38,015 nt of DNA, taken from Treponema sp. (GTDB taxonomy: Bacteria > Spirochaetota > Spirochaetia > Treponematales > Treponemataceae). The notes beneath the pieces were generated by a model. It saw only the letters and a program-made list of their open reading frames with translations. It had not been told where the DNA came from and ran no database searches. The stretch lies in contig JAFUFE010000091.1 in NCBI GenBank assembly GCA_017470085.1, positions 1-38,015 of the forward strand, read 5' to 3'. This document shows positions 7,282 through 15,819 of the stretch, one piece after another. Within the stretch, counting starts at the first letter, position 1. Every line of letters starts with the position of its first letter. The position numbers were made by a program, and so were the translations under genes.

Positions 7282-8721
7282 ATGGAAACGCGCAGCATAT
7301 TTAAAAACATCTCCCCACTTGACCACCGCTATGCACTTTCAGAAGCGGCGGTATTTGAACGATTGAGTGCCATTTTGTCTGAAGAGGCCGTCATTGCTTC
7401 TTGTGCCGCAGCGGAGGCGGCGTTGGTTAAAGCACACTGCGCCATCCGCGGCACGCTAACAGATGATGCGGTGCGAGCAATCGACGCCGCTGCACGCGCC
7501 GTTACCCCGGATGCCGTCTACGCGGAAGAAGAGAAAACCCGGCACAATATCCGTGCACTCGTCAACGTTATGAAGCGGCTACTCGACAAAGACATCGCCC
7601 CGCTCGTTCACCTCGGCGCGACGAGCGTAGACATTCTGGACACTGCGCTGTCGTTCCGCATAAAAAAAGCGATGCAGGATGTCGTTCTACCGGAACTCAA
7701 AACGCTGGAATGTTCGCTCTGTACCATTGCCGAGCGCGAGGCGGAGACACCGCAGGTGGGCAGAACGCACGGACAACACGCTGTTCCGATCACGTTCGGC
7801 TGGACGATTGCGGAATTCGTCAGTCGGCTCGGAAAATCGATCCTACAAATTGAGTCGCTGACCGAATCATTAAAAGGAAAACTCTCCGGCCCGGTGGGCG
7901 CGTACAACGGCATGTCGATGATTGTCTCCAACCCTGAAGAGGTGGAACGGCGCTACCTTTCGTTCCTGACCCTTGAGCCGAGCGAATACTCAAACCAGCT
8001 CGTCGAGCCGGAATACGTGCTCCGCCTGCTGCTTGAGCTCAACGTGGCGTTCGGCATCGTGGCAAACCTTGCGGACGACCTCCGGAATCTACAGCGGAGC
8101 GAAATCGGTGAAGTATCCGAGTATTTTTCCGACACACAGGTCGGCTCAAGCACCATGCCACATAAGCGCAATCCATGGAACAGCGAGCACGTCAAGTCGC
8201 TCTGGAAAGCGTTCGCTCCCCGCGTCATGACGTTCTACATGGATCAGATTTCCGAACATCAGCGGGATCTGACCAATTCGGCAAGCCAACGCTTTATTGC
8301 CGAATACATCACCGGCTTTACCATGGCCGTCTCTCGCATGGCAAACGTACTGGCCGGTCTGCAGGTGGATGCCGCCGCCATGGCAGCGACACTTGAAACC
8401 GCAGGAGGAACCGTTCCCGGCGGCATCCTTGCCGAACCTGCATATATCCTGCTCGGTGAAGCAGGTATCTCTGATGGACATGAAATCATCCGTCGGATAA
8501 CGCTCGAATGTGAAGCGAATGGCGAATCGTTTTTTACAGTGCTCACTCGACATGACGACGTATACCGCACGATTACCGCGCAGCTGGAAAAACTCGGCGT
8601 TCCGGACGCGGAGACATTTTTTAAACACCCGGCGCGGTACCGCGGGCTCGCGGCGGAAAAAGCCCGTAGACTTGCGCAGCACTACCGCGCGCGTATGGAA
8701 GGGCGGATTGCGGACAGATAA
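7282..8721 (+). CDS. purB: adenylosuccinate lyase
   Basis: Cytoplasmic fumarase/aspartase-superfamily enzyme that cleaves SAICAR to AICAR and adenylosuccinate to AMP, both with release of fumarate. The superfamily signature GSSTMPHKRNPWNSE is intact and holds the flexible catalytic loop. The N-terminal segment NISPLDHRY is characteristic of one PurB subgroup. The length is 479 residues from the ATG at 7282; an upstream TTG at 7255 is in frame but implausible. No Shine-Dalgarno sequence precedes the ATG. No other purine genes are adjacent. Confidence 0.95.
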   Translation: METRSIFKNISPLDHRYALSEAAVFERLSAILSEEAVIASCAAAEAALVKAHCAIRGTLTDDAVRAIDAAARAVTPDAVYAEEEKTRHNIRALVNVMKRLLDKDIAPLVHLGATSVDILDTALSFRIKKAMQDVVLPELKTLECSLCTIAEREAETPQVGRTHGQHAVPITFGWTIAEFVSRLGKSILQIESLTESLKGKLSGPVGAYNGMSMIVSNPEEVERRYLSFLTLEPSEYSNQLVEPEYVLRLLLELNVAFGIVANLADDLRNLQRSEIGEVSEYFSDTQVGSSTMPHKRNPWNSEHVKSLWKAFAPRVMTFYMDQISEHQRDLTNSASQRFIAEYITGFTMAVSRMANVLAGLQVDAAAMAATLETAGGTVPGGILAEPAYILLGEAGISDGHEIIRRITLECEANGESFFTVLTRHDDVYRTITAQLEKLGVPDAETFFKHPARYRGLAAEKARRLAQHYRARMEGRIADR

Positions 8722-8854
8722 CAACCGTAGCGCCGCCGTCAAAGGTAGCGAGTGGCGGATCGTGTATTTCTGAAAGGGAGCACACAGCAGATGGGTACCG
8801 CGTCCCGACCAGACAGAGCAGATGCCGTGCGGCTTTTCCGTATAACTGCACCTC

Positions 8855-8884
8855 TTGACAAATGCCCTGCCACCGAGCTATACT
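8855..8884 (+). promoter_or_regulatory. promoter of tRNA-Asn
   Basis: TTGACA (8855-8860), 18 bases, TATACT (8879-8884), with transcription predicted from about 8891, some 18 bases before the tRNA. Confidence 0.8.
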
Positions 8885-8908
8885 AATGTTCACGTTTGAA
8901 AAACGTAC

Positions 8909-8981
8909 GCTCGTTTAGCTCAGCTGGTAGAGCAATGGACTGTTAATCCATGTGTCGCAGGTTCAAAACCTGCAACGGGCG
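8909..8981 (+). tRNA. tRNA-Asn (GUU)
   Basis: Full cloverleaf of 73 bases. The acceptor stem GCTCGTT pairs with AACGGGC (one G-U). The anticodon stem ATGGA/TCCAT encloses CTGTTAA, giving anticodon GTT at 8942-8944. The T stem GCAGG/CCTGC encloses TTCAAAA. The discriminator is G, and CCA is not encoded. It is transcribed alone, from its own promoter to its own terminator. Confidence 0.95.
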
Positions 8982-8991
8982 GTTGTAGCAG

Positions 8992-9019
8992 CGCGTCGTC
9001 TTTACGGCGCGTTTTTTTT
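8992..9019 (+). terminator. rho-independent terminator after tRNA-Asn
   Basis: Stem CGCGTCGT/ACGGCGCG (8 pairs with one U-G), loop CTTT, followed by eight T. Confidence 0.88.
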
Positions 9020-9273
9020 ACCCGCAGTTTCAACTTTTACCCATTTCCTTCCGATAGATAAAGAAAGCAGGTATTCGCGCGGTACGTTTCGTGTAATTCA
9101 GCGGAAACCACGGTACCCGTACATTTTTTGCACGACTGCTGCGGCAGACGGTGTATCGTTCAAAACACCGCTGTCCACGACGTTCCGTCGGCTGCACGCT
9201 ACCGGAAACGAACAGAGGGGCATGCTACCGCTTGATACGGTGATTTTATAGTTTTTTGAGAGGAGATCCGACC

Positions 9274-9534
9274 GTGAGTAAGCTACCGGAGGGGACGCTG
9301 TCGCAGAGTGAGCTGGACACAGTGCTGCAAGGCATGAAACCCGCTGAACCGTCAAAACAGGACAAACTGCGCGCACAGGTGCGAGAAAAGATCCGCGAAC
9401 TGGTCACGCAGGAATACATCGATGCGATACTGGAAGGAAAAGAGCTGCCACCCGGCTCGCTTCCGTCACTCCCCCCTGAAGTGTATGGTGCTATATCGCA
9501 GCATGAGCTGGACAACCTGTTCGCACAACAATAA
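9274..9534 (+). CDS. small protein with three FliM-N-like motifs
   Basis: An 86-residue soluble protein of no family known to me. It holds three copies of a short motif: LSQSELDTVL (residues 9-18), VTQEYIDAIL (44-53) and ISQHELDNLF (74-83), spaced 35 and 30 residues apart. These resemble the LSQ-x-EIDALL peptide at the N terminus of the flagellar switch proteins FliM and FliY, which binds phosphorylated CheY. A charged helix (residues 28-43) and a Pro-rich stretch (58-69) separate them. Copies 1 and 3 are also alike in DNA (17 of 19 bases, 9301-9319 against 9496-9514). The start is a GTG preceded by a good gagaggaga ribosome site. No flagellar or chemotaxis gene is adjacent. The binding role is inference. 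Confidence 0.72.
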   Translation: MSKLPEGTLSQSELDTVLQGMKPAEPSKQDKLRAQVREKIRELVTQEYIDAILEGKELPPGSLPSLPPEVYGAISQHELDNLFAQQ

Positions 9535-9536
9535 CA

Positions 9537-11438
9537 TCACACCGCTATAAAACGCACGGTGTGTGTTGGCACGTCAATCGACGCGGCACGCACCGTCAGC
9601 ACATCGTTCAATGCAACGCTTTTTTCCGACACGACGGCGGCCTGCATGCTCAATGCAGGGATAAAAAAAAGCGGTGGCTTTCCCTTGGAAAGGTCAACGC
9701 AGATCGCGGCGCCCTGCCAATCAGGATGCTGCACAAGATACACGAGTTTCCAATGCAGTTCGCTTTCCCGCGAGACCGTCCGCGCGCGGTCAGCAGCGGC
9801 ATTTCCCGCACTGATATATTCAAGCATGGTGTTTTTATCTATAAGCGCGCGGTGCGCCAAAAAAGCACGGAGCTGCTCGTGTGCAAGCAAATCGCTGTAC
9901 CGGCGGAGCGGGCTAGTCACCTGACTATAGAACGACACGCCGATCCCTGCATGCGGTGCTGGAGTAACACTGACTGTCCGTTTGTGCATACAGCGGAGCA
10001 TACGGAACTCGCCCGCAAGCCCCGGCGGTATATCGGTAGGAACATCGGGTGCCTCCTGACTGACAAACGGAAATGGAATACCATTCTTATATGCAAAGCG
10101 TGCGGCAGCCTCTCCCGCTAAAAGCATCATTTCCTGCACCATATCCGCAGCGTCAGAACGTATTTCGGGGGTAATGTCTACTTGCTTTGTGTCTGCGTCT
10201 ACCTGGATGTGCACTTCCGGTAGGTTGACCGCTAGCGCTCCCCGCGCCGCACGCCGTTCACGATTTCTCGCGGCCAGGGCAAACAGCGGCTTTAACGCCG
10301 CGCTGTCTTTCATTGAGTCTGCGTGCTCATACGTCATCCGTTGTACGTGTACACGCGTCGGCACAACTGTACAGTCCGAAACCGCTCCCCCATCGTCAAA
10401 GCTGATACAGAATGACAGCGCACAGCTTTCCGCATTCAAGCCGAGCGCGTAGTCGGCGATCGCCTGTTCTGCAAGCATACGGCTCGCCCCTTCCGGCAGA
10501 TACAAGGTAGTGCCGTGATCCCGTGCCGCACGGTCGACGGGGCTCTCCGGCAGCACTGTTGCTGCAGGATCTGCCACGTGCACCCAGAGGTGCGTTCCGT
10601 CCCACGAAATCGCATCGTCAGGGTCTTCAGACCACGCGTTGTCGATTGCATAGGCGGTTTCGGTGATAACGTGCCGCGCTTCTTCCGGGGGAGCTAACAG
10701 CTGTTCCCGCGCAGACTGCACTGAAAAGCCGGCACGAACAGGATACGGGTTCCGTGTGATGTCCCAAAGACCGGTGTCAAGCAGCAGCCGGTGCGCCTGT
10801 TCCGGCGTCTGTGCAATGCGGATAGCGGCCATCGCCTTTGACTGTGCCGTCTTTCCGAGCGCGAGCGCTTCAACGTCCCCCATAAAAGGTGCGTCATCCG
10901 GCAGTATCAGCGTCCGCTGTTTTAGACGGGCGACAAACGCTGCAAAGCGCTCACTTTCATGCGCCTTTTCGTCCGCTTTCTGCCGACGCGCGGCGACTGC
11001 ATCCGGTAGACGGACGGAAAAGCGCACGCTCCCCTGCCGGAGCGCCGGCTCATCTAGCAGAAACTCATCGCTTTGGGCGAGAAATGAATAGAGCGCCCAG
11101 CTTTCATCAGCGGAAAACGCGCCGTGCATGAGCTCTGCGATCTCGCGGAGCGGAAACGACTGCGCCTGAGCGGCAGCATCGGACACAAGCAGTTCATACA
11201 CGTCTACCAGCTGTCCGGGAAAAGCGCTGCCGTCATAGGACACGAGCGCTGAAAGCGCGGGCGCAGGTCCCGAATGCAGCAGTACGATGTCTTTTTCACG
11301 CACCTTCTGCACTGCCGTCTGTACCGGCTTATCCGCTGGAACTGCGCTTACCGATTCAATCACATATTTTTCACCGTCACGCGCAGTAACACGAGCCACC
11401 TGATGTTTATACAGGACAACCGCACCTTCGTCTATCAT
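9537..11438 (-). CDS. RNase II/RNase R-family 3'-5' exoribonuclease
   Basis: Processive 3'-5' exoribonuclease with an RNB catalytic domain. The metal-binding pattern is exact: D266, D272, D274 and D275 in DNAWSEDPDDA. The other hallmark, TSPLRRYSDLL, lies near residue 530. The N-terminal 250 residues are divergent, with a possible winged-helix segment rather than clear cold-shock domains. I therefore cannot tell RNase II from RNase R and give no symbol. The start at ATG 11438 gives 633 residues. It is favoured because a promoter ends eight bases upstream; a longer frame to 11576 exists but would run through that promoter. The gene ends three bases after the small FliM-motif gene, convergently. 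Confidence 0.88.
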   Translation of the reverse strand: MIDEGAVVLYKHQVARVTARDGEKYVIESVSAVPADKPVQTAVQKVREKDIVLLHSGPAPALSALVSYDGSAFPGQLVDVYELLVSDAAAQAQSFPLREIAELMHGAFSADESWALYSFLAQSDEFLLDEPALRQGSVRFSVRLPDAVAARRQKADEKAHESERFAAFVARLKQRTLILPDDAPFMGDVEALALGKTAQSKAMAAIRIAQTPEQAHRLLLDTGLWDITRNPYPVRAGFSVQSAREQLLAPPEEARHVITETAYAIDNAWSEDPDDAISWDGTHLWVHVADPAATVLPESPVDRAARDHGTTLYLPEGASRMLAEQAIADYALGLNAESCALSFCISFDDGGAVSDCTVVPTRVHVQRMTYEHADSMKDSAALKPLFALAARNRERRAARGALAVNLPEVHIQVDADTKQVDITPEIRSDAADMVQEMMLLAGEAAARFAYKNGIPFPFVSQEAPDVPTDIPPGLAGEFRMLRCMHKRTVSVTPAPHAGIGVSFYSQVTSPLRRYSDLLAHEQLRAFLAHRALIDKNTMLEYISAGNAAADRARTVSRESELHWKLVYLVQHPDWQGAAICVDLSKGKPPLFFIPALSMQAAVVSEKSVALNDVLTVRAASIDVPTHTVRFIAV

Positions 11439-11446
11439 ACTGATGT

Positions 11447-11475
11447 ATGATAAAGGAAAAACAACATTCGGTAAA
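11447..11475 (-). promoter_or_regulatory. promoter of RNase gene, leaderless type
   Basis: Read on the minus strand: TTTACC (11475-11470), 17 bases, TATCAT (11452-11447), then eight bases to the ATG at 11438. No Shine-Dalgarno sequence lies between. Confidence 0.55.
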
Positions 11476-11628
11476 CAGACATCGTCGGGCTGGTAACGGG
11501 TCAAGGAGAGCGCACGCAGCAGTACGCGGCTTGTAGCCTTGCGATACAAGCCGTTAGTTGCGCGCATCGAGCACATCGTCCATGGTGGCCGATCATGAAC
11601 TGGCCGAGCGTGAAGCAGGACGCGTACA

Positions 11629-11658
11629 TTGCAGCATCAGAAGCGGTTATGGTATAGT
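11629..11658 (+). promoter_or_regulatory. promoter of arfB, leaderless type
   Basis: TTGCAG (11629-11634), 18 bases, TATAGT (11653-11658), then six bases (caccgt) to the ATG at 11665. Confidence 0.7.
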
Positions 11659-11664
11659 CACCGT

Positions 11665-12078
11665 ATGGACCGGCAGCGGATTCAGGAAAGCGTTAGAGCG
11701 CATGCGGTGCTCACCTCTGCGCGCTCAAGAGGCGCCGGCGGACAGAACGTCAACAAGGTAAACACCAAGGTGCACATCGCACTGTGCATCTCGGATATCA
11801 GCGGTGTCACAGAACGAGAGCGCGCGCTCATCGCGGCGCGGCTTTCACACCGCATCACGAAAGACGGCGTGCTATTCCTTGACGTGCAGGACGAATCGTC
11901 TCAGGGGAGAAATCGGGACATCGCAGTCGCACGGCTAGCGGCATACATCTGTACCGCGGCGCGAACAAAAAAGCGGCGGCGGCCGACGACACCGACGGCC
12001 GCCTCACGGGAACGGCGGCTCCGGTTTAAAAAAAAGCGGAGCGAGCTTAAAAAACGGCGAGCGGCCGTCTCTCGGTGA
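11665..12078 (+). CDS. arfB: ArfB-type peptidyl-tRNA hydrolase (ribosome rescue)
   Basis: Release-factor-like protein that enters the A site of ribosomes stalled without a stop codon and hydrolyses the peptidyl-tRNA. The catalytic GGQ is present in GAGGQNVNKV (G25-G26-Q27). The sequence continues with the family pattern SSQGRNRD and the C-terminal basic tail rich in K and R (from about residue 100). That tail reads the empty mRNA channel in ArfB/YaeJ. At 137 residues it has the normal ArfB length, and it lacks the codon-recognition domains of full release factors. The ATG at 11665 is chosen because the -10 box ends six bases before it. Confidence 0.92.
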   Translation: MDRQRIQESVRAHAVLTSARSRGAGGQNVNKVNTKVHIALCISDISGVTERERALIAARLSHRITKDGVLFLDVQDESSQGRNRDIAVARLAAYICTAARTKKRRRPTTPTAASRERRLRFKKKRSELKKRRAAVSR

Positions 12079-12174
12079 AAACGCAGAAAACCGTCAATCG
12101 GTAGCCAGCCGCCGCGAAGCACAGGAACGCCGGTCGCTGACAGCCAGTATGACACTTTTCTTTAAATTGTCACG

Positions 12175-12203
12175 TTGACGTACTCCATGCGGTGCGTTAT
12201 TAT
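12175..12203 (+). promoter_or_regulatory. promoter of carboxyltransferase, leaderless type
   Basis: TTGACG (12175-12180), 17 bases, TATTAT (12198-12203), then seven bases to the ATG at 12211. Confidence 0.8.
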
Positions 12204-12219
12204 AGAAAGCATGGAGTAC
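12180..12219. promoter_or_regulatory. 11-base inverted repeat, probable operator
   Basis: GTACTCCATGC (12180-12190) and its exact reverse complement GCATGGAGTAC (12209-12219) are separated by 18 bases. They flank the -10 box, touch the -35 box on one side and contain the start codon on the other. With transcription starting near 12211, the left arm would not be in the mRNA, so this is better read as a DNA site for a regulator than as an RNA hairpin. Confidence 0.65.
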
Positions 12220-13701
12220 AATATTCAAAGTCAGCACGACAAAGGCAAGCTGCATGCCATAGAACGCATCTCTGTGCTCTGTGACAAAGACTCATTCATG
12301 GAAATCTATTCCGGTATCCGCCACAACTGTACAAGCTTCGGAATGGCGACGAAAGACATTCCGTATGACGGCGTCATCACCGGATTTGGAAAGATTAACG
12401 GCCGGACGGTCGCCGTCTACGCACAAGACTTTTCGGTGCAAGGCGGCTCGCTCGGATTGAAGCACGGACAGAAAATCGCCGAACTCATCGCACGAGCCAT
12501 CGAGGCGCGCTGCCCCGTCATCGGCATCAACGATTCAGGCGGTGCGCGCATTCAGGAAGGCGTCGACTCGCTCTGCGGCTACGGCGAACTGTTCTTTCAA
12601 AATGTCCGCGCGTCAGGCTCTGTTCCGCAGATTTCAATCATCGCCGGTCCGTGTGCTGGCGGCGCTGTGTATTCGCCGGGTATCACGGACTTTATCTTTA
12701 CGATTGATTCCATCAGCAATCTTTTTATCACCGGGCCAAAAGTGGTTAAATCCGTCATGTTTTTAGATATCAGCGCGGAAGACCTCGGCGGAGCGATTGT
12801 GCACGCAAAAAAATCAGGCGTTGCGCATTTCCGCTCTGAAAACGAAAAGGACTGCTACGAAAAAGTCAGACGGCTTTTGGACTACATCCCACACGCGTAC
12901 GGCGAACGGCGGCTGCCAAAACCGCAGTTTCGTTTCAACGCACATAAAAAACAGAAAGACATCGCGCACGTGTTGCCGGAAAACGCGCGGCAAGGCTACG
13001 ATGTCCGGCTCATCATACACGCGACGGTTGATGACGATTCGTTTTTTGAAACATCTGCGGAATTCGCTGTAAACTGTGTAACGGGTTTTGCACAGATCGA
13101 AGGCCAGAGCGTCGGCATCATTGCGAACAATCCGGCAGGCGTCGGCGGCGTTCTAGACTCGGATGCGAGCGACAAAATCGCGCGCTTCGTGCGCTACTGC
13201 GATGCGTACGACGTGCCGCTCGTGACGTTCGTCGATGTTCCGGGATTTATCCCCGGGCCGCAGGAAGAACAGAAAGGCATTATCCGCCACGGCGCAAAAG
13301 TGATTTACGCGTACTGCGAAGCCACCGTGCCGAAGATCACCGTGATCGTGCGGAAAGCGTACGGCGGTGCATACATCGCCATGTGCTCAAAACACCTCGG
13401 TGCGGACTACGTGTACGCATGGCCGCAAGCGGAAATCGCCGTGATGGGCGCAGAAGGCGCAATCGGTATTCTGTACGCCAAAGAGATGAACGATCCGGCA
13501 AAGGCAGCGGAACTGGCAGCCGCAGCGGAAAAATACAAGAACGAAATCATGTCTCCCGCAATCGCGGCACAGCGTGGCTACATCTCTGAAATCATCGCGC
13601 CAGACAAGACGCGCCACTATGTAGCGCACAGCTTGCACTTTCTTATGGATAAACGTTCAGCCGACCGGCCGCCCAAAAAACACGGAAACATTCCGCTGTA
13701 G
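12211..13701 (+). CDS. acyl-CoA carboxylase/decarboxylase carboxyltransferase subunit
   Basis: Crotonase-fold carboxyltransferase of the PccB/MmdA type, which moves CO2 between carboxybiotin and an acyl-CoA such as propionyl-CoA/methylmalonyl-CoA. Both halves are complete. The N-terminal half has INDSGGARIQEG and the oxyanion glycines in GPCAGGAVYSPG. The C-terminal half has VDVPGFIPGPQEE, RKAYGGAYIAM and AVMGAEGAIGI. The length is 496 residues. No biotin carboxylase, biotin carrier or membrane decarboxylase subunit is adjacent, so carboxylase and Na+-pumping decarboxylase roles cannot be separated. The start is fixed by the promoter ending seven bases upstream. Confidence 0.9.
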   Translation: MEYNIQSQHDKGKLHAIERISVLCDKDSFMEIYSGIRHNCTSFGMATKDIPYDGVITGFGKINGRTVAVYAQDFSVQGGSLGLKHGQKIAELIARAIEARCPVIGINDSGGARIQEGVDSLCGYGELFFQNVRASGSVPQISIIAGPCAGGAVYSPGITDFIFTIDSISNLFITGPKVVKSVMFLDISAEDLGGAIVHAKKSGVAHFRSENEKDCYEKVRRLLDYIPHAYGERRLPKPQFRFNAHKKQKDIAHVLPENARQGYDVRLIIHATVDDDSFFETSAEFAVNCVTGFAQIEGQSVGIIANNPAGVGGVLDSDASDKIARFVRYCDAYDVPLVTFVDVPGFIPGPQEEQKGIIRHGAKVIYAYCEATVPKITVIVRKAYGGAYIAMCSKHLGADYVYAWPQAEIAVMGAEGAIGILYAKEMNDPAKAAELAAAAEKYKNEIMSPAIAAQRGYISEIIAPDKTRHYVAHSLHFLMDKRSADRPPKKHGNIPL

Positions 13702-13865
13702 CTGTAAGCGATGCGCGCTTTGAGGCGTGGAGCAACACCCCTGCCGAACGGCAAACTGTTAACGGGACGGCTTAAGCGGACGGCGTGCGCCTGCAAGCGC
13801 TCGAAAGCTCCGTGTGGTTTGCCGCGTACCGTAACCGGCAGAGACACCGCCTGCTGCACGTTACC

Positions 13866-15320
13866 CTACTCCGACTCCGATTCCGGCTGTATCGGCGTCC
13901 GCCCCACAACAAACGCACGGAGCGCATCCAATTCCTCACGCACCCGTTCCGGCGCTGGGCCGCCGGCGGTTTTCCGCGCAGCAACGCAGCGGTCAAGAGC
14001 GATCGCCGCAAAAAGATCGTCGTCAAACAGCGGAGAACAGGCACGAAGTTCTTCAAGCGAAAGTTGTTCTATCGGACAATTTTTTTCGATTGCGCGGCGT
14101 ACTACCTGTGCCGCTTTGCCGTGCGCCGTCCTGAACGGAACGCCCTTTTTCACCAGATAATCGGCTACATCGGTTGCATTCATATACCCGCGCGTGCACG
14201 CCTGACGCATGGTCTCTGTTCGCCACGACACATCCGCAATCATCGCGGTAAACACCGACACATTTTCCATCACTGTGTCGTAGGCGGAAAAAAGGCTCTC
14301 TTTATCTTCCTGCATGTCGCGGTTATACGCCAACGGCAGCGCCTTCATCGTTGTCAAAAGCGCCATTAAATTTCCGTACACTTTTCCTGTACGACCGCGA
14401 ATCAGCTCGGCAAAATCAGGATTTTTTTTCTGCGGCATGAGCGAACTCCCCGTCGACCATCGCTCCGACAATTCGATGAAAGAAAACTCGTTCGTTGCCC
14501 ACAGTATGACTTCTTCAGAAAAACGGGATAGATGGAGCTGCACGATTGCGAGCGCGCTCACCGTCTCAATGCAGTAATCGCGGTCAGACACCGTGTCGAG
14601 CGAATTCTCTGTGACGTGCGCAAAACCGAGCAGCGTCGCCTCTGCCGCGCGGTCAAGCGGCAATGACGAGCCCGCAAGCGCCCCCGCACCGATAGGAGAA
14701 GCATCAAGCCGCGTGAGCACATCGTCCAAGCGGGACACATCGCGCACTAACGCCCAGGCCCACGCACACAGATGATGTGCGAGCGTTACCGGCTGCGCGT
14801 GTTGCAGATGCGTAAACCCCGGCATAATTGCATGTGTATGTTTTTCCGCAATATCCGCGAGCACAGAGACAAGCGTAACGATTTTATCCGTAAGCACCGG
14901 CAGCGCGCGGCGCAGATAGAGCCGCTCATCGAGCGCCACCTGATCATTCCGGCTCCGCCCCGTATGCACGCGCCGCCCTGCTTCACCAATGCGGTCGGTC
15001 AGCGCCGCCTCGATAAACGAATGGATATCTTCCGCCGAACAGTCGACGGTCAACGCGCCGGAGCGGAGATCGCGTTCAACGGCAGCAAGCCCACTGATGA
15101 TGGCAGCTGCATCCGCCGGGGAAATAATACCCGCATCAGAAAGCATCTGGGCATGCGCCACACTTCCGCGAATGTCGTCAAACACCATCCGCTCATCTAC
15201 AGAAAGGGATGTTTCAAACGCCACCGCTTGGGCATCCGGCCCTTCAGAAAAACGCCCGTGCCACAGTGCAGCGTGATTGTCTTCAGTATGCGTTCCGTGT
15301 GTAAGAGAGAGACTGTCCAT
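13866..15320 (-). CDS. argH: argininosuccinate lyase
   Basis: Fumarase/aspartase-superfamily enzyme that splits argininosuccinate into arginine and fumarate. The N terminus LWHGRFSEGPD and the signature GSSLMPQKKNPDFAEL are typical of ArgH, and the length of 484 residues is normal. No argG or other arginine gene lies next to it, so it may serve salvage or interconversion; that is inference. The ATG at 15320 lies 12 bases after a clear -10 box and has no Shine-Dalgarno sequence, implying a 5' leader of only about five bases. Confidence 0.95.
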   Translation of the reverse strand: MDSLSLTHGTHTEDNHAALWHGRFSEGPDAQAVAFETSLSVDERMVFDDIRGSVAHAQMLSDAGIISPADAAAIISGLAAVERDLRSGALTVDCSAEDIHSFIEAALTDRIGEAGRRVHTGRSRNDQVALDERLYLRRALPVLTDKIVTLVSVLADIAEKHTHAIMPGFTHLQHAQPVTLAHHLCAWAWALVRDVSRLDDVLTRLDASPIGAGALAGSSLPLDRAAEATLLGFAHVTENSLDTVSDRDYCIETVSALAIVQLHLSRFSEEVILWATNEFSFIELSERWSTGSSLMPQKKNPDFAELIRGRTGKVYGNLMALLTTMKALPLAYNRDMQEDKESLFSAYDTVMENVSVFTAMIADVSWRTETMRQACTRGYMNATDVADYLVKKGVPFRTAHGKAAQVVRRAIEKNCPIEQLSLEELRACSPLFDDDLFAAIALDRCVAARKTAGGPAPERVREELDALRAFVVGRTPIQPESESE

Positions 15321-15332
15321 AACGTCAGCACC

Positions 15333-15361
15333 AGTATAGCGGAAATCGCCCTGCCATGCAA
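15333..15361 (-). promoter_or_regulatory. promoter of argH
   Basis: Minus strand: TTGCAT (15361-15356), 17 bases, TATACT (15338-15333), then 12 bases to the ATG at 15320. Confidence 0.75.
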
Positions 15362-15516
15362 TGAATGAATCTCGACGCGGAGCGTCCGGGGCTCATTCGT
15401 TCTCATACGGCATCGCAGTCGGGTACACCCCCGTATTTCGACGCGAGCAGTGCGCAGCGTCGTGCCGACTAAAGAATACAACGAAAACTCGTATTTTCTG
15501 ATGAAAATCAAACGAA

Positions 15517-15589
15517 TCGGGCAAGCGGGATTTGAACCCACGACCTCTTGGTCCCGAACCAAGCGCGCTACCAGCTGCGCTATTGCCCG
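15517..15589 (-). tRNA. tRNA-Pro (CGG)
   Basis: Full 73-base cloverleaf on the minus strand. The acceptor CGGGCAA pairs with TTGCCCG; the anticodon loop TTCGGGA gives anticodon CGG (15554-15556); the discriminator is A and CCA is not encoded. It is co-transcribed downstream of tRNA-Asp. Confidence 0.95.
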
Positions 15590-15626
15590 AAAAAAAAGAC
15601 CCATCCGCGGAAGAATGGGTCGGCTA

Positions 15627-15700
15627 CGGGAGCGACGGGGCTCGAACCCGCGATCTCCGGCGTGACAGGCCAGCGCGATAACCAGCTTCGCTACGCCCCC
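15627..15700 (-). tRNA. tRNA-Asp (GUC)
   Basis: Full 74-base cloverleaf on the minus strand. The acceptor GGGGGCG pairs with CGCTCCC (one G-U); the anticodon loop CTGTCAC gives GTC; the discriminator is G, as usual for Asp, and CCA is not encoded. Confidence 0.95.
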
Positions 15701-15716
15701 TCATTAAGTGGAATTT

Positions 15717-15745
15717 ATTATATATGCTTTTATGATTCATGTCAA
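15717..15745 (-). promoter_or_regulatory. consensus promoter of tRNA-Asp/tRNA-Pro
   Basis: Minus strand: TTGACA (15745-15740), 17 bases, TATAAT (15722-15717). Both hexamers are perfect consensus, as expected for stable RNA genes. Confidence 0.92.
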
Positions 15746-15778
15746 GGTACCGCGTACAATATCACGTGCCCTGTCCCC

Positions 15779-15807
15779 TTGTTACAAAGGCAAAAATCTG
15801 CTAGTAT
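15779..15807 (+). promoter_or_regulatory. promoter upstream of small membrane protein
   Basis: TTGTTA (15779-15784), 17 bases, TAGTAT (15802-15807). Transcription from about 15814 would give a leader of about 190 bases. Confidence 0.55.
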
Positions 15808-15819
15808 ACAGGAGACAGC

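Noticed and set aside
7255-7283. TTGCTT-17-TATTAT as purB promoter
   Set aside because: The -10 box would overlap the ATG at 7282, and the conserved NISPLDHRY segment needs that start, so this pair cannot produce the message.
15450-15665. Plus-strand frames across the tRNA genes
   Set aside because: These are the well-known artefact of reading the antisense strand of tRNA genes (GFEPTTSW-type peptides); both loci fold as full tRNAs.
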